Source: an uncultured Oscillospiraceae bacterium
GTDB taxonomy: Bacteria; Bacillota; Clostridia; Oscillospirales; Oscillospiraceae
Reading direction: 5' to 3'
DNA: 44,100 nucleotides
NCBI GenBank assembly: GCA_947626315.1
Contig: CANQRQ010000022.1
Span: forward strand, 1 to 44,100
Shown here: one piece after another, positions 8,695-15,093 of the stretch
Layout of the letters: each line of letters begins with the position of its first letter
How positions within the stretch are numbered: position 1 is the first letter of the stretch
Translations under genes and position numbers: made by a program
The notes under the pieces: model-generated
Databases searched by the model: none
Told to the model about the DNA's origin: nothing
Seen by the model: the letters and a program-made list of their open reading frames with translations, nothing else

Positions 8695-8826
8695 TTTCGT
8701 TCCTCCATTTTGAAAAGGTCGTGTTCCAACGCGGTTCTTTTTTGGATTTCTAGGTGATCGTCAGGGCGAAAGCCGGGCGGAAAAACCCCGGTTATTTTGC
8801 CTTTCATTCCTTAAGACGCCCACCGG

Positions 8827-8850
8827 GGAAAAAACGGCTCAGTTTTTTCC
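8827..8850 (-). terminator. Possible terminator hairpin after the minus-strand RHH gene
   Basis: A perfect 9-bp stem (GGAAAAAAC / GTTTTTTCC, loop 8836-8841) lies 34 bases beyond the stop of the RHH gene. On the minus strand the T-run is inside the stem rather than after it, so termination is plausible but not canonical. The rest of 8695-8826 is the upstream region of the surface-protein gene; I see no convincing promoter in it. Confidence 0.4.
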
Positions 8851-8883
8851 GTTTTTTTCAAAAAATTTTTCCGCGGGAAAGCT

Positions 8884-9075
8884 TCAGGCCCCGCGGCCCT
8901 CTCCGGGCTCCGGCAGGCGGGTCTCCCCGCGCAGTTCCTCCAGGCCCCGGCGGATCAGATCCTGCAGCATGGCGTTCTGGGTGCTCTCAGGGTATCGCCG
9001 CCCCTTCACGGCCTCCAGCTCCGCCGCCATGCTCTCCGTGACGCTTACGGTGTAGCGCCTGCGCTCCGCCGCCAT
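8884..9075 (-). CDS. Ribbon-helix-helix (CopG/Arc-type) DNA-binding protein 1
   Basis: A 63-residue protein with a basic start followed by the strand RYTVSV (7-12) and two predicted helices ending in LIRRGLEEL (40-48). This is the ribbon-helix-helix layout in which the strand dimer enters the DNA major groove. The ATG at 9075 is chosen because GGGAGGG lies six bases upstream; the ATG at 9081 would touch that site. It is a paralogue of the divergent gene at 9249: both share RYTVSV and LIRRGLE. A near-consensus promoter (9126-9154) precedes it, and operator words sit inside that promoter. The basic C-terminal tail is short. No toxin gene is attached. Repressor activity is inferred. Confidence 0.75.
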   Translation of the reverse strand: MAAERRRYTVSVTESMAAELEAVKGRRYPESTQNAMLQDLIRRGLEELRGETRLPEPGEGRGA

Positions 9076-9099
9076 AGGCATCCCTCCCTTTCGTCCGGT

Positions 9100-9220
9100 G
9101 GTTCACTGAACCGGTATTCTTAGTTATTATAGTGGTTCACTGGTTCATTGTCAACGGTTTTTCGGCCGGTTTCGACCGGATCAGTTCCGAAAAATGGTTC
9201 TTTACATTTCTGGTTCACTG
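9100..9220. promoter_or_regulatory. Operator cluster of GGTTCACTG words between the RHH genes
   Basis: The word GGTTCACTG or a one-base variant occurs four times: within the perfect 13-base palindrome GGTTCACTGAACC (9100-9112), as a tandem pair at 9134-9142 and 9142-9150, and at 9212-9220. A weaker half-site, TGGTTC, lies at 9195-9200. The 8-base spacing of the tandem pair and the placement inside both promoter spacers suit cooperative binding by small ribbon-helix-helix dimers. Binding is inferred. Confidence 0.7.
9126..9154 (-). promoter_or_regulatory. Consensus sigma-A promoter for RHH gene 1
   Basis: On the minus strand, TTGACA (9154-9149), a 17-base spacer and TATAAT (9131-9126) match the housekeeping consensus exactly. 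The spacer is made of two head-to-tail operator words. The predicted leader is about 45 bases. Confidence 0.85.
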
Positions 9221-9229
9221 ATGTATGAT
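9201..9229 (+). promoter_or_regulatory. Sigma-A promoter for RHH gene 2
   Basis: TTTACA (9201-9206), a 17-base spacer and TATGAT (9224-9229) lie just upstream of the plus-strand gene. The spacer contains one GGTTCACTG word (9212-9220). The expected transcript start near 9236 coincides with the AGAGGTG ribosome site, so the leader would be very short. Confidence 0.7.
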
Positions 9230-9248
9230 TCCTTTAGAGGTGATACAG

Positions 9249-9428
9249 ATGGCGACAGACCGCGCAAGATATACCGTGTCCGTGGATGAAGATCTTTTCC
9301 GTCAGATTGAGGACTTTCGTTTTGAGCACCGCTATCAAACCCGCTCTGAGGCGACCGTGGAGCTCATTCGCCGGGGTCTGGAGCAGTTGAAAAGGGAGGA
9401 GAGCGCCTCCCAGGGGCGGGAACAATAA
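9249..9428 (+). CDS. Ribbon-helix-helix DNA-binding protein 2
   Basis: A 59-residue paralogue of the divergent protein at 8884-9075. It has the strand RYTVSV (7-12), a first helix (about 14-26), a second helix starting near TRSEATVEL, and the LIRRGLEQL ending (39-47). I use the ATG at 9249, preceded by AGAGGTG at 6 bases; the longer frame from 9225 has no site. Two related regulators share one operator cluster and have overlapping control regions, which suggests mutual and self repression. No toxin or other partner gene lies downstream; the next feature is an interspersed repeat. Antitoxin function is not supported. Confidence 0.75.
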   Translation: MATDRARYTVSVDEDLFRQIEDFRFEHRYQTRSEATVELIRRGLEQLKREESASQGREQ

Positions 9429-9458
9429 CATCAATAAAACTCCGAACAATAATAAAAA

Positions 9459-9584
9459 CAGATTGTAGACATGCCTATCGGCAGTGTATAGAACTGCAGG
9501 GGGAGAGGGCAGAGAGGGGGCGGGAGCCCCCTTTCAGCGTTCAATCTCCTTATCCAAGAGCATTCAAAAATGCTCTTGGATAAG
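9459..9584 (-). repeat. Interspersed palindromic repeat, full copy 1
   Basis: Read on the minus strand, the element opens with a perfect 16-bp hairpin (9584-9549). It continues with ATTGAACGCTGAAAGGGGGC, then a C-rich stretch ending CTCCCCCTGC, and closes about 30 bases later at GTCTACAATCTG (9470-9459). Its 126 bases match the 128-base copy at 30518-30645 almost throughout, apart from one short variable segment. It lies between two genes and encodes nothing recognisable. A further small hairpin (CCCAGCG/CGCTGGG, 9587-9605) abuts it. Confidence 0.85.
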
Positions 9585-9637
9585 CTCCCAGCGCGCTTCG
9601 CTGGGTCTGTTGTTCATACACGAAATAAAAAGCGCAT

Positions 9638-9680
9638 AAAAGAACAGCGGCTTGCCCTTTTGGTAAGCCGCTGTTCTTTT
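9638..9680 (-). terminator. Terminator of the Pro/Ala-linker membrane protein gene
   Basis: A 19-bp stem (9638-9656 with 9662-9680; one G-U wobble) with a 5-base loop lies ten bases past the stop codon at 9690. The minus-strand transcript continues into a T-rich run. Confidence 0.85.
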
Positions 9681-9689
9681 ATTCATAAG

Positions 9690-10370
9690 TCACCTGCTCA
9701 GGCTGATATCGCCGCCGCACTCGATGGCGGGCAGCTCCTCCTCCTGATAGGTCCCGCCGAAGTTCCACACCACATCCAGGTGGAAGCTCTTGCTCTCCCC
9801 CGGGGCCAGGCTCACGGTAAAGGTCTTGCTGGCCATGGGGGTGTTGCGGGCGGAGGGGCCGTCATAGTCCACGGCGGGGGCGTCCAGAGACAGATACTGC
9901 CCGTCCAGGTTCAGATTGATGGCGCCGGGCACCGCCGCCAGGTGCAGGCTGTACGAGTTCACCGACACGGACACGGTGATCTCCGCCTTGTCCCCTCCGG
10001 CGGTTTTGGCGCCCCAGTCCGCCTGCAGGTTCAGGCCAACGCCGGTGTCGGACTGGAAGCTTCCGGTGCCCAGCGCCATGTCCGCCGGGGCCGGGGCAGG
10101 CGTGGGAGTAGGGGCAGGCGCGGGTGTGGGGGCCGCGGTGGGCACCGGCGTGGGGACAGGGGTGGCCGCCGGCGCGGGAGCGGCGGGCGCGGTGCTGCTC
10201 GTGGGCGGGACGACGACAACGCCCTCGTCTCCCGGCGCCTCCGTCTCCGGCAGGCCGGCTTCCTCTCCGGCGGCAGGCCCGTCCCTCAGCTCGCCCAGGG
10301 CCGTGCCCACAACGGCGGCGATCAGCAAAAACAAAACGACAAACAGCACGGCGGCCGCTTTTCCTCTCAT
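9690..10370 (-). CDS. Membrane-anchored protein with Pro/Ala/Thr linker and beta-rich domain
   Basis: A 226-residue protein of unknown function. An uncleaved signal-anchor helix (6-26) is followed by an acidic segment and a long low-complexity Pro-Ala-Thr linker (about 55-97). The C-terminal domain (about 100-226) alternates polar and hydrophobic residues, as in a beta-sandwich. It includes ITVSVSVNSYSLHL and TFTVSLAPGESKSFHLDV, which resemble FxLYD/bacterial Ig-like modules. It is therefore probably an extracytoplasmic domain held away from the membrane. It is monocistronic, with its own terminator. AAGGAG lies 10 bases before the ATG. Upstream is the hairpin chain at 10422-10595, which may form part of its leader depending on which of two promoters is used. 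Confidence 0.65.
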   Translation of the reverse strand: MRGKAAAVLFVVLFLLIAAVVGTALGELRDGPAAGEEAGLPETEAPGDEGVVVVPPTSSTAPAAPAPAATPVPTPVPTAAPTPAPAPTPTPAPAPADMALGTGSFQSDTGVGLNLQADWGAKTAGGDKAEITVSVSVNSYSLHLAAVPGAINLNLDGQYLSLDAPAVDYDGPSARNTPMASKTFTVSLAPGESKSFHLDVVWNFGGTYQEEELPAIECGGDISLSR

Positions 10371-10402
10371 CGGTGAAGAACTCCTTTTTTTGATTGATTA
10401 TT

Positions 10403-10432
10403 ATTATAATGATTATCGCAAAGCGAAAACAA
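10403..10432 (-). promoter_or_regulatory. Proximal promoter candidate for the 9690-10370 gene
   Basis: On the minus strand, TTGTTT (10432-10427), an 18-base spacer and TATAAT (10408-10403). Its -35 hexamer lies inside the first hairpin of the array, so stem extrusion or a bound protein there could affect the promoter. Confidence 0.45.
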
Positions 10433-10595
10433 TCGAGAGTTCGATTGTTTTCGCTACGCCAAACGACAAGTTTGGCAGCCTATGATTCTTTGAATCATTG
10501 GCGCGATGCTCATTGCAATGCGTATATGGCAAAACAGCACTGCTGTTTTGCTGAGCAGCCAAGCTGCTCGGCGAAACGCTTTTTGGCGTTTCGCC
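10422..10595. repeat. Chain of seven adjacent hairpins
   Basis: Seven inverted repeats follow one another with almost no linker. They are: H1 10422-10455 (15-bp arms), H2 10458-10476 (7), H3 10478-10502 (7 plus 3 across a T-T mismatch), H4 10503-10521 (7, one wobble and one mismatch), H5 10529-10551 (11), H6 10553-10569 (7) and H7 10570-10595 (10). Stem centres are 21-29 bases apart. Arms of H1, H2, H5 and H7 begin with similar words (GCGAAAAC, GCCAAAC, GCAAAAC, GCGAAAC); the others do not. It occupies most of the 357-base gap 10371-10728, and no reading frame of note is present. Confidence 0.85.
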
Positions 10596-10606
10596 ATCAT
10601 ATAAGC

Positions 10607-10635
10607 ATTATAATCTATCCATAGGCAAAAGTCCA
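10607..10635 (-). promoter_or_regulatory. Distal promoter candidate upstream of the hairpin chain
   Basis: On the minus strand, TGGACT (10635-10630), a 17-base spacer and TATAAT (10612-10607). If used, it would transcribe all seven hairpins as a 5' leader of about 230 bases for the 9690-10370 gene, or as a separate RNA. Confidence 0.5.
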
Positions 10636-10671
10636 GAAAGGCCCGCCTTAAATTCTCTTTAAGATTCTGTC

Positions 10672-10713
10672 AAAAAAAGGCCTGCCGCAAAACCGGAATT
10701 TTGCGGCAGGTCC
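10672..10713 (-). terminator. Terminator of the rplK-rplA operon
   Basis: A strong stem of about 15 bp (10679-10713, core CCTGCCGCAAAA with its complement) is followed on the minus strand by seven T residues (10678-10672). It begins 16 bases past the rplA stop. Confidence 0.92.
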
Positions 10714-10728
10714 TTTTATGAGCAGTTT

Positions 10729-11421
10729 TTACAGCTGGCGCTGGGCGTTGATCTTCACGCCGGGGCCCATGGTGGAGGCGGTGACGCAGGAGCGGATGTA
10801 CTGGCCTTTCGCCGCCGCGGGCTTGGCCCGGTTGATGGCGCCGATCAGGGCCACGTAGTTCTCATACAGCTTCTCCGCGCCAAAGCTGACCTTGCCAATG
10901 GGGCAGTGGATGATGTTGGTTTTGTCCAGACGGTACTCCACCTTGCCGGCCTTGGCCTCCTTGATGGCCTGGGTAATGTTGGGGGTGACGGTGCCGGCCT
11001 TGGGAGAGGGCATCAAGCCCTTGGGGCCCAGGGTCTTGCCCAGACGGCCCACAATGCCCATCATGTCGGGGCTGGCAATAACGGTGTCGAACTCGAACCA
11101 GTTCTCCTTCTGGATGCGCTCCACCAGATCCTGGCCGCCGGCATAGTCGGCGCCGGCCTGGAGGGCCTCGTCCACCCGCTCGGGCTTGCAGAAGACCAGC
11201 ACCCGGACCGTCTTGCCGGTGCCGTTGGGCAGGACGATGGCGCCGCGAACCTGCTGGTCTGCGTGACGGCCGTCGACACCCAGCTTTACATGCAGTTCAA
11301 CGGTCTCGTCAAACTTGGCCTTGCTGGCCTGGATCACCAGATTCAGGGCGTCCATGGGATCATAAAGGGTCTGCCTGTCAATGAGCTTCGCGCTCTCTTT
11401 ATAATTTTTTCCTCTAAACAA
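10729..11421 (-). CDS. rplA: 50S ribosomal protein L1
   Basis: A 230-residue L1 of normal length. It binds 23S rRNA at the mobile L1 stalk and in many bacteria represses its own operon by binding mRNA. Signature segments are visible: [10 protein letters not shown] at the start, the [23 protein letters not shown] block in the middle of the protein, and the TMGPGVKI ending. Translation starts at a TTG (11421) served by a strong AGGAGG site seven bases upstream. It is the last gene of rpmG-secE-nusG-rplK-rplA and is followed by a terminator. rplJ and rplL, often next, are absent here. A leader stem lies in the 100-base gap after rplK. Confidence 0.98.
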   Translation of the reverse strand: MFRGKNYKESAKLIDRQTLYDPMDALNLVIQASKAKFDETVELHVKLGVDGRHADQQVRGAIVLPNGTGKTVRVLVFCKPERVDEALQAGADYAGGQDLVERIQKENWFEFDTVIASPDMMGIVGRLGKTLGPKGLMPSPKAGTVTPNITQAIKEAKAGKVEYRLDKTNIIHCPIGKVSFGAEKLYENYVALIGAINRAKPAAAKGQYIRSCVTASTMGPGVKINAQRQL

Positions 11422-11441
11422 TTTCGTTTCCTCCTAATCAT

Positions 11442-11474
11442 GTGGTTGAGGCGGATGTTTTTCAATCCTCCCAC
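11442..11474 (-). promoter_or_regulatory. Leader stem between rplK and rplA, possible L1 autoregulatory site
   Basis: On the minus strand a stem opens with GTGG (11474-11471) and closes with CCAC (11445-11442), with an inner GGAT/ATCC pairing, just before the rplA ribosome site. GC-rich hairpins also lie at 11480-11520. Stems of this type precede rplA in other Firmicutes as I recall them. Binding of L1 is inferred. Confidence 0.4.
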
Positions 11475-11521
11475 GTTGGCGGGCCCGCTTCGCCCGCCGG
11501 AAGCGGAATTCGGCTTCCCGC

Positions 11522-11947
11522 TCAGTCCCCGACGATGACGCCCATGGAGCGGCAGGTGCCGGCTATCATGCTCATGGCGGACTCGATGTCGGTGCAGTTC
11601 AGGTCGGGCATCTTCTGCTCGGCGATCTTGCGGACGTCTTCCTTGCTGATAGTGGCCACCTTGTCCCGCTGGGGAACGCCGGAGGCGGTCTCGATGCCGC
11701 AGGCCTTCTTGATCAGAAGGGCGGCGGGAGGAGTCTTGGTAACGAAGGTGAAGCTGCGGTCGGAATAGACGGTGATGACCACGGGGATCATCAGGCCCAT
11801 ATCGCCCTTGGTGCGCTCATTGAAATCCTTGGTAAACTGGCCGATGTTGACGCCGTACTGACCCAGAGCGGGGCCTACGGGAGGGGCCGGGGTCGCCTTG
11901 CCGGCGGGAACCTGGAATCTAACGTATCCAACTACTTTCTGTGCCAT
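11522..11947 (-). CDS. rplK: 50S ribosomal protein L11
   Basis: A 141-residue L11 of standard size. It binds the GTPase-associated region of 23S rRNA and is needed for RelA-type stringent signalling and factor binding. Landmarks: [20 protein letters not shown] (residues 5-24), the [18 protein letters not shown] segment, [11 protein letters not shown], and the C-terminal [10 protein letters not shown]. It lies 21 bases after nusG in the rpmG-secE-nusG-rplK-rplA operon. Its stop is 100 bases before rplA. Confidence 0.98.
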   Translation of the reverse strand: MAQKVVGYVRFQVPAGKATPAPPVGPALGQYGVNIGQFTKDFNERTKGDMGLMIPVVITVYSDRSFTFVTKTPPAALLIKKACGIETASGVPQRDKVATISKEDVRKIAEQKMPDLNCTDIESAMSMIAGTCRSMGVIVGD

Positions 11948-11968
11948 TTACAGCACCTCTTTCTTCAA

Positions 11969-12493
11969 TTATTCTGTGATTTGCTCGACCTGGTCCAGCT
12001 CCAGATCCACCGGAGTTTCCCTGCCGAACATGGAGACGACCACCCGGACCCTGTTCTTTTCAGGCTCCAGCTCGTCCACTACGCCGATAAAGCCGGACAA
12101 AGGCCCGTCGATGACCTTTACGCTGTCGCCCAAAGAGTAGCCCACGACGATCTCCCTGCGTTCGACGCCCAGATCGTATACCTCCTGCTCCGTGAGAGGG
12201 ATGGCCTTGCCGTCCGACCCTACGAAGCCGGTCGCGCCGCGGACATTGTGGACCAGGTGCCAGCTGTCGTCGGTGAGGATCATCTTCACCAGCACGTAGC
12301 CGGGGAACACCTTCCGGTCCACGGTCTTCTCGCCCGCGTCTGTAAATTCGGTGACGGTCTCCATGGGAATGTTGACTTCCTTGATCAGATCCGTCATCCG
12401 GCGGTTCTCCGCGGCCTTCATCACCGCCGCGGCCACCGCGTTTTCATAACCCGAGTACGTATGAACTACGTACCACTTCGCTTCTTCGGCCAT
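11969..12493 (-). CDS. nusG: Transcription elongation/antitermination factor NusG
   Basis: A 174-residue NusG. The NGN domain starts WYVVHTYSGYE and carries FPGYVLVKM with the typical VRGATGFVG strand. The C-terminal KOW domain contains VIDGPLSGFIGVVDE. NusG travels with RNA polymerase and, in Firmicutes, stimulates pausing and couples to other factors. I prefer the ATG at 12493; a TTG nine bases upstream would extend it by three residues but overlaps the secE stop. It lies in the conserved secE-nusG-rplK order. Confidence 0.97.
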   Translation of the reverse strand: MAEEAKWYVVHTYSGYENAVAAAVMKAAENRRMTDLIKEVNIPMETVTEFTDAGEKTVDRKVFPGYVLVKMILTDDSWHLVHNVRGATGFVGSDGKAIPLTEQEVYDLGVERREIVVGYSLGDSVKVIDGPLSGFIGVVDELEPEKNRVRVVVSMFGRETPVDLELDQVEQITE

Positions 12494-12498
12494 GCTGC

Positions 12499-12771
12499 TC
12501 AACCTACCAGGGTGAAGATGACGTTGATCAGCCCTTGAGACAGCAGGTCCAGCCCCCAGAGCACAATCCCGGAAACCACGATCGCGCCGAGAGAGATCAG
12601 CGTGTTGTTGACAAGCGTCTTACGGGTGGGCCAAATGACCTTCTTCAGCTCGCTCTTCATCTCCCGGAACCACTTTCCGACCCGCTTGAAAAAGCCGGGC
12701 TTAGAATCGTCCTTCTTGACGGCGGTGACAGCTTTGGCGGGGGCCGCTTTGGTCTTCTTTTGTTCAGCCAT
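12499..12771 (-). CDS. secE: Preprotein translocase subunit SecE
   Basis: A 90-residue SecE with a charged Lys/Ala-rich N-terminal extension (1-30), the conserved amphipathic segment FFKRVGKWFREMKSELKKV followed by WPTR, and a single C-terminal membrane helix (about 60-82). SecE clamps SecY in the translocon. It sits five bases before nusG and 21 bases after rpmG, the usual Firmicutes order. Confidence 0.95.
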   Translation of the reverse strand: MAEQKKTKAAPAKAVTAVKKDDSKPGFFKRVGKWFREMKSELKKVIWPTRKTLVNNTLISLGAIVVSGIVLWGLDLLSQGLINVIFTLVG

Positions 12772-12792
12772 TCTTACGCTTCCTTTCCGCCC

Positions 12793-12954
12793 TTACTTGG
12801 TTTCCACATGCTTGGTGTGCTTCCTGCAGAAGGGGCAATACTTGCTCCGCTCCAAACGGTCAGACGTGTTCTTCTTGTTTTTGACCGTGTTGTAGTTCCT
12901 CTGCTTGCATTCTTCGCATCTGAGTGTGATTTTTACTCTTGCGCCTGCAGCCAT
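12793..12954 (-). CDS. rpmG: 50S ribosomal protein L33
   Basis: A 53-residue protein reading [16 protein letters not shown] at the start and ending HTKHVETK. Two cysteine pairs (CEEC 13-16 and CPFC 40-43) make it the zinc-binding form of L33. Paralogues lacking these cysteines exist in Firmicutes and replace it in zinc limitation. It is the first gene of the operon, with a perfect AGGAGGTG site before the ATG. The leader of about 120 bases contains a GC hairpin (12979-12996). Confidence 0.95.
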   Translation of the reverse strand: MAAGARVKITLRCEECKQRNYNTVKNKKNTSDRLERSKYCPFCRKHTKHVETK

Positions 12955-13082
12955 ATTTTCGGCACCTCCTAATCATATTTACCCGCCCGGGGGCGGGCAT
13001 TGCCTCCCTGTGTGGCGCGAGACGGATTTTTGCGCCCAAAAAAGCGCACAAAAACAAACCTCTCGGCTGACAGGTAAAACAT

Positions 13083-13111
13083 ACTATACCACAGTCCGGC
13101 TGGGAGGTCAA
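13083..13111 (-). promoter_or_regulatory. Promoter of the rpmG-secE-nusG-rplKA operon
   Basis: On the minus strand, TTGACC (13111-13106), a 17-base spacer and TATAGT (13088-13083): one mismatch to consensus in each hexamer. Fits strong expression of ribosomal genes. Confidence 0.85.
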
Positions 13112-13143
13112 GCTCTTTTTTGGCGCTGTTTCGGGATTTTCCC

Positions 13144-13172
13144 TTGCGCGGCGGAGGCGTCCGGGCTATAAT
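13144..13172 (+). promoter_or_regulatory. Promoter candidate for folC
   Basis: TTGCGC (13144-13149), a 17-base spacer and a perfect TATAAT (13167-13172), 39 bases upstream of the folC ATG. The -35 is weak. Confidence 0.55.
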
Positions 13173-13210
13173 GGACGGTAGACTGCCGCAGGAAGGGAAC
13201 AGGAACTTTT

Positions 13211-14476
13211 ATGGATTATAAACAGGCAATGGCATATATCGACGGGACGCTCTGGTTCGGCTCCAAACCGGGCCTGGAGCGGGTGGGGGAGCTGCTCCGG
13301 CTTCTGGGCATGCCCCAGAAGCGGCTGAAGTTCGTCCACATCGCCGGTACCAACGGCAAGGGCAGCTGCGCGGCCATGACCGCCTCCGTCCTCCAGTCGG
13401 CGGGCTACCGGACCGGGCTTTTTACCTCCCCCTATCTCTTCCGCTTCAACGAGCGGATGCAGATCAACGGGCAGGAGATCTCCGACCAGGCCCTGGCCGA
13501 ACTCGTCACCCAGATCGCGCCCCTGGCGGACGCCATGGAGGAGCACCCCACCGAGTTTGAGCTGATCACCGCCGCGGCCCTGCTCTGGTTCGCGGAGGAG
13601 CGCTGCGACATCGTGGTGCTGGAGGTGGGTCTGGGCGGCCGCCTGGACGCCACCAACATCATCCAGGCCCCGGAGGTCTCGGTGCTGATGAACATCGGTT
13701 TGGATCACACGGAGATCCTGGGGGACACGGTGGAGCAGATCGCGGCGGAAAAGGCCGGGATCATCAAGCCCGGCGCCCCCTGCGTGCTCTACAGCCAGAG
13801 CGAAAGCGTGGAGCAGGTGGTCCGGGAGCGCTGCGCCCGGACCGGCTCACCCCTCACCGTCACCCGGCCGGAGGAGCTTGTCCCGGAGTTTGACAGCCTG
13901 GAGGGCCAGGTCTTCTCCTACCGGGGGGAGCACTACGCCCTGCCCCTGCTGGGCGCTCACCAGCTGCAAAACGCCGCCGCAGTGATCGAGACGGTCAATG
14001 TCCTCCGGAGCCGGGGTTGGCGCATCTCGCCCGAGGCGCTGGAGCGTGGGCTGTACGCCGTGTCCTGGCCCGCCCGGTTTGAGATCGTCCGGCAGGAGCC
14101 CTGCTTCATCGTGGACGGCGGGCACAATCCCCAGTGCGCCCAAACGGTGGCAGACAACCTGGAGACCTATTTCCCCGGCAGGCGGCGGGTGCTGCTGCTG
14201 GGCGTCCTGGCGGACAAGGACTACGCCGGGCTGACGGAGATCCTGGCCCCGGCGGCGGATGCTTTTGTCTGCGCCACGCCGGACAGCCCCCGAGCCCTGC
14301 CGGCGGAAGCGCTGGCGGAGCATCTGCGCCGCTACGGCAAGCCCGTCACCGCCTGCCAGAGCATCGAGGAGGCCGTGGCCGCGGCGGAAGAGGCCGCCGG
14401 AGAAGAGGGCGTGGCCTGCGCGGTTGGCTCGCTGTACATGGCGGGCCGGATCCGGGCCTGCTTCGGGCTCCGGTGA
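13211..14476 (+). CDS. folC: Folylpolyglutamate synthase / dihydrofolate synthase
   Basis: A 421-residue Mur-ligase-family enzyme that adds glutamate to folates using ATP. The P-loop GTNGKGS (about 46-52) and preceding HIA are diagnostic of FolC. The segment LFTSPYLFRFNERMQING is the folate-site region. The central EVGLGGRLDATN and the later DGGHNPQ (substrate-binding C-terminal domain) are typical. Length fits the family. A GGAAGGGAA site lies just before the ATG. It is followed at 58 bases by ruvX, and there is no terminator between them, so cotranscription is possible. Confidence 0.95.
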   Translation: MDYKQAMAYIDGTLWFGSKPGLERVGELLRLLGMPQKRLKFVHIAGTNGKGSCAAMTASVLQSAGYRTGLFTSPYLFRFNERMQINGQEISDQALAELVTQIAPLADAMEEHPTEFELITAAALLWFAEERCDIVVLEVGLGGRLDATNIIQAPEVSVLMNIGLDHTEILGDTVEQIAAEKAGIIKPGAPCVLYSQSESVEQVVRERCARTGSPLTVTRPEELVPEFDSLEGQVFSYRGEHYALPLLGAHQLQNAAAVIETVNVLRSRGWRISPEALERGLYAVSWPARFEIVRQEPCFIVDGGHNPQCAQTVADNLETYFPGRRRVLLLGVLADKDYAGLTEILAPAADAFVCATPDSPRALPAEALAEHLRRYGKPVTACQSIEEAVAAAEEAAGEEGVACAVGSLYMAGRIRACFGLR

Positions 14477-14534
14477 TTTTCAAAACCTACTATATAATAA
14501 TGAAGACTTTTACGAAAACAGGAGGCGAAAAACC

Positions 14535-14942
14535 GTGCGCGTACTGGCCATCGATTACGGCGACCGGCGGATCGGCCTGGCGGTCTCGGACCCCACCGGC
14601 CTGATCTGCGGCGAGGCCTGGACCATGGAGGAATGGGACATGGAGCGGGCCTCCCTGCGGATCAGCCAGGCGGCGCGGGAGCGGGGCGCAGAGCGCCTGA
14701 TCCTGGGCCTGCCGAAAAATATGGACGGCAGCGAAGGCCCCCGGGCCGAGAAAAGCCGGGCGCTCCGGGAGCTGCTGCTCCGGGACAGCGGCCTGCCGGT
14801 GCTGCTCTGGGACGAGCGGCGCAGCAGCATTGAGGCCCACGCCATCCTCCACGCGAACGGAAAGAGGGAGAAGAACCACCGCAAATCGGTGGACGCGGTG
14901 GCGGCCAGCCTGATCCTGGAGGGCTACCTGGGCAGTCTCTGA
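14535..14942 (+). CDS. ruvX: RuvX/YqgF Holliday-junction resolvase-like RNase H-fold protein
   Basis: A 135-residue YqgF family protein. It starts VRVLAIDYGDRRIGLAVSD, giving the first catalytic Asp. The middle LILGLPKNMDGSEGP loop and the C-terminal LWDERRSS plus KSVDAVAA complete the RNase H-like active site. The family acts in pre-16S rRNA end processing and in junction resolution. The start is a GTG at 14535 with GGAGG nine bases upstream. A TATAAT at 14493-14498 lies upstream but without a good -35. Confidence 0.93.
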   Translation: MRVLAIDYGDRRIGLAVSDPTGLICGEAWTMEEWDMERASLRISQAARERGAERLILGLPKNMDGSEGPRAEKSRALRELLLRDSGLPVLLWDERRSSIEAHAILHANGKREKNHRKSVDAVAASLILEGYLGSL

Positions 14943-15093
14943 TTTTTTTGCACCTGTTGTTTTGCCGCTTTTCGCGTTAAAAAATTCTTCTTGATTCTGG
15001 ATACCGGAATGTTCCTCCTTTAATTTCTCCCCAGCCGCGCATACTAGCCAATGTGCGTTTGACGACGACATTGCGTGGGAGGGAGAAATTTTT

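Noticed and set aside
8884-9428. Toxin-antitoxin system at the ribbon-helix-helix genes
   Set aside because: Both genes are antitoxin-like RHH proteins and no toxin frame lies next to either; a pair of autoregulated repressors fits better.
10422-10595. CRISPR array
   Set aside because: The stems differ from one another, there are no identical direct repeats or spacers of constant length, and no cas genes are in the window.
12955-13140. tRNA-Trp upstream of secE, as in some bacteria
   Set aside because: No cloverleaf or TTC-loop sequence is present; the region holds the rpmG leader and promoter.
15001-15090. Sigma-G promoter for spoIVB based on CATACTA at 15040-15046
   Set aside because: No GNATR-type -35 lies 17-18 bases upstream, so the -10-like word alone is not enough.
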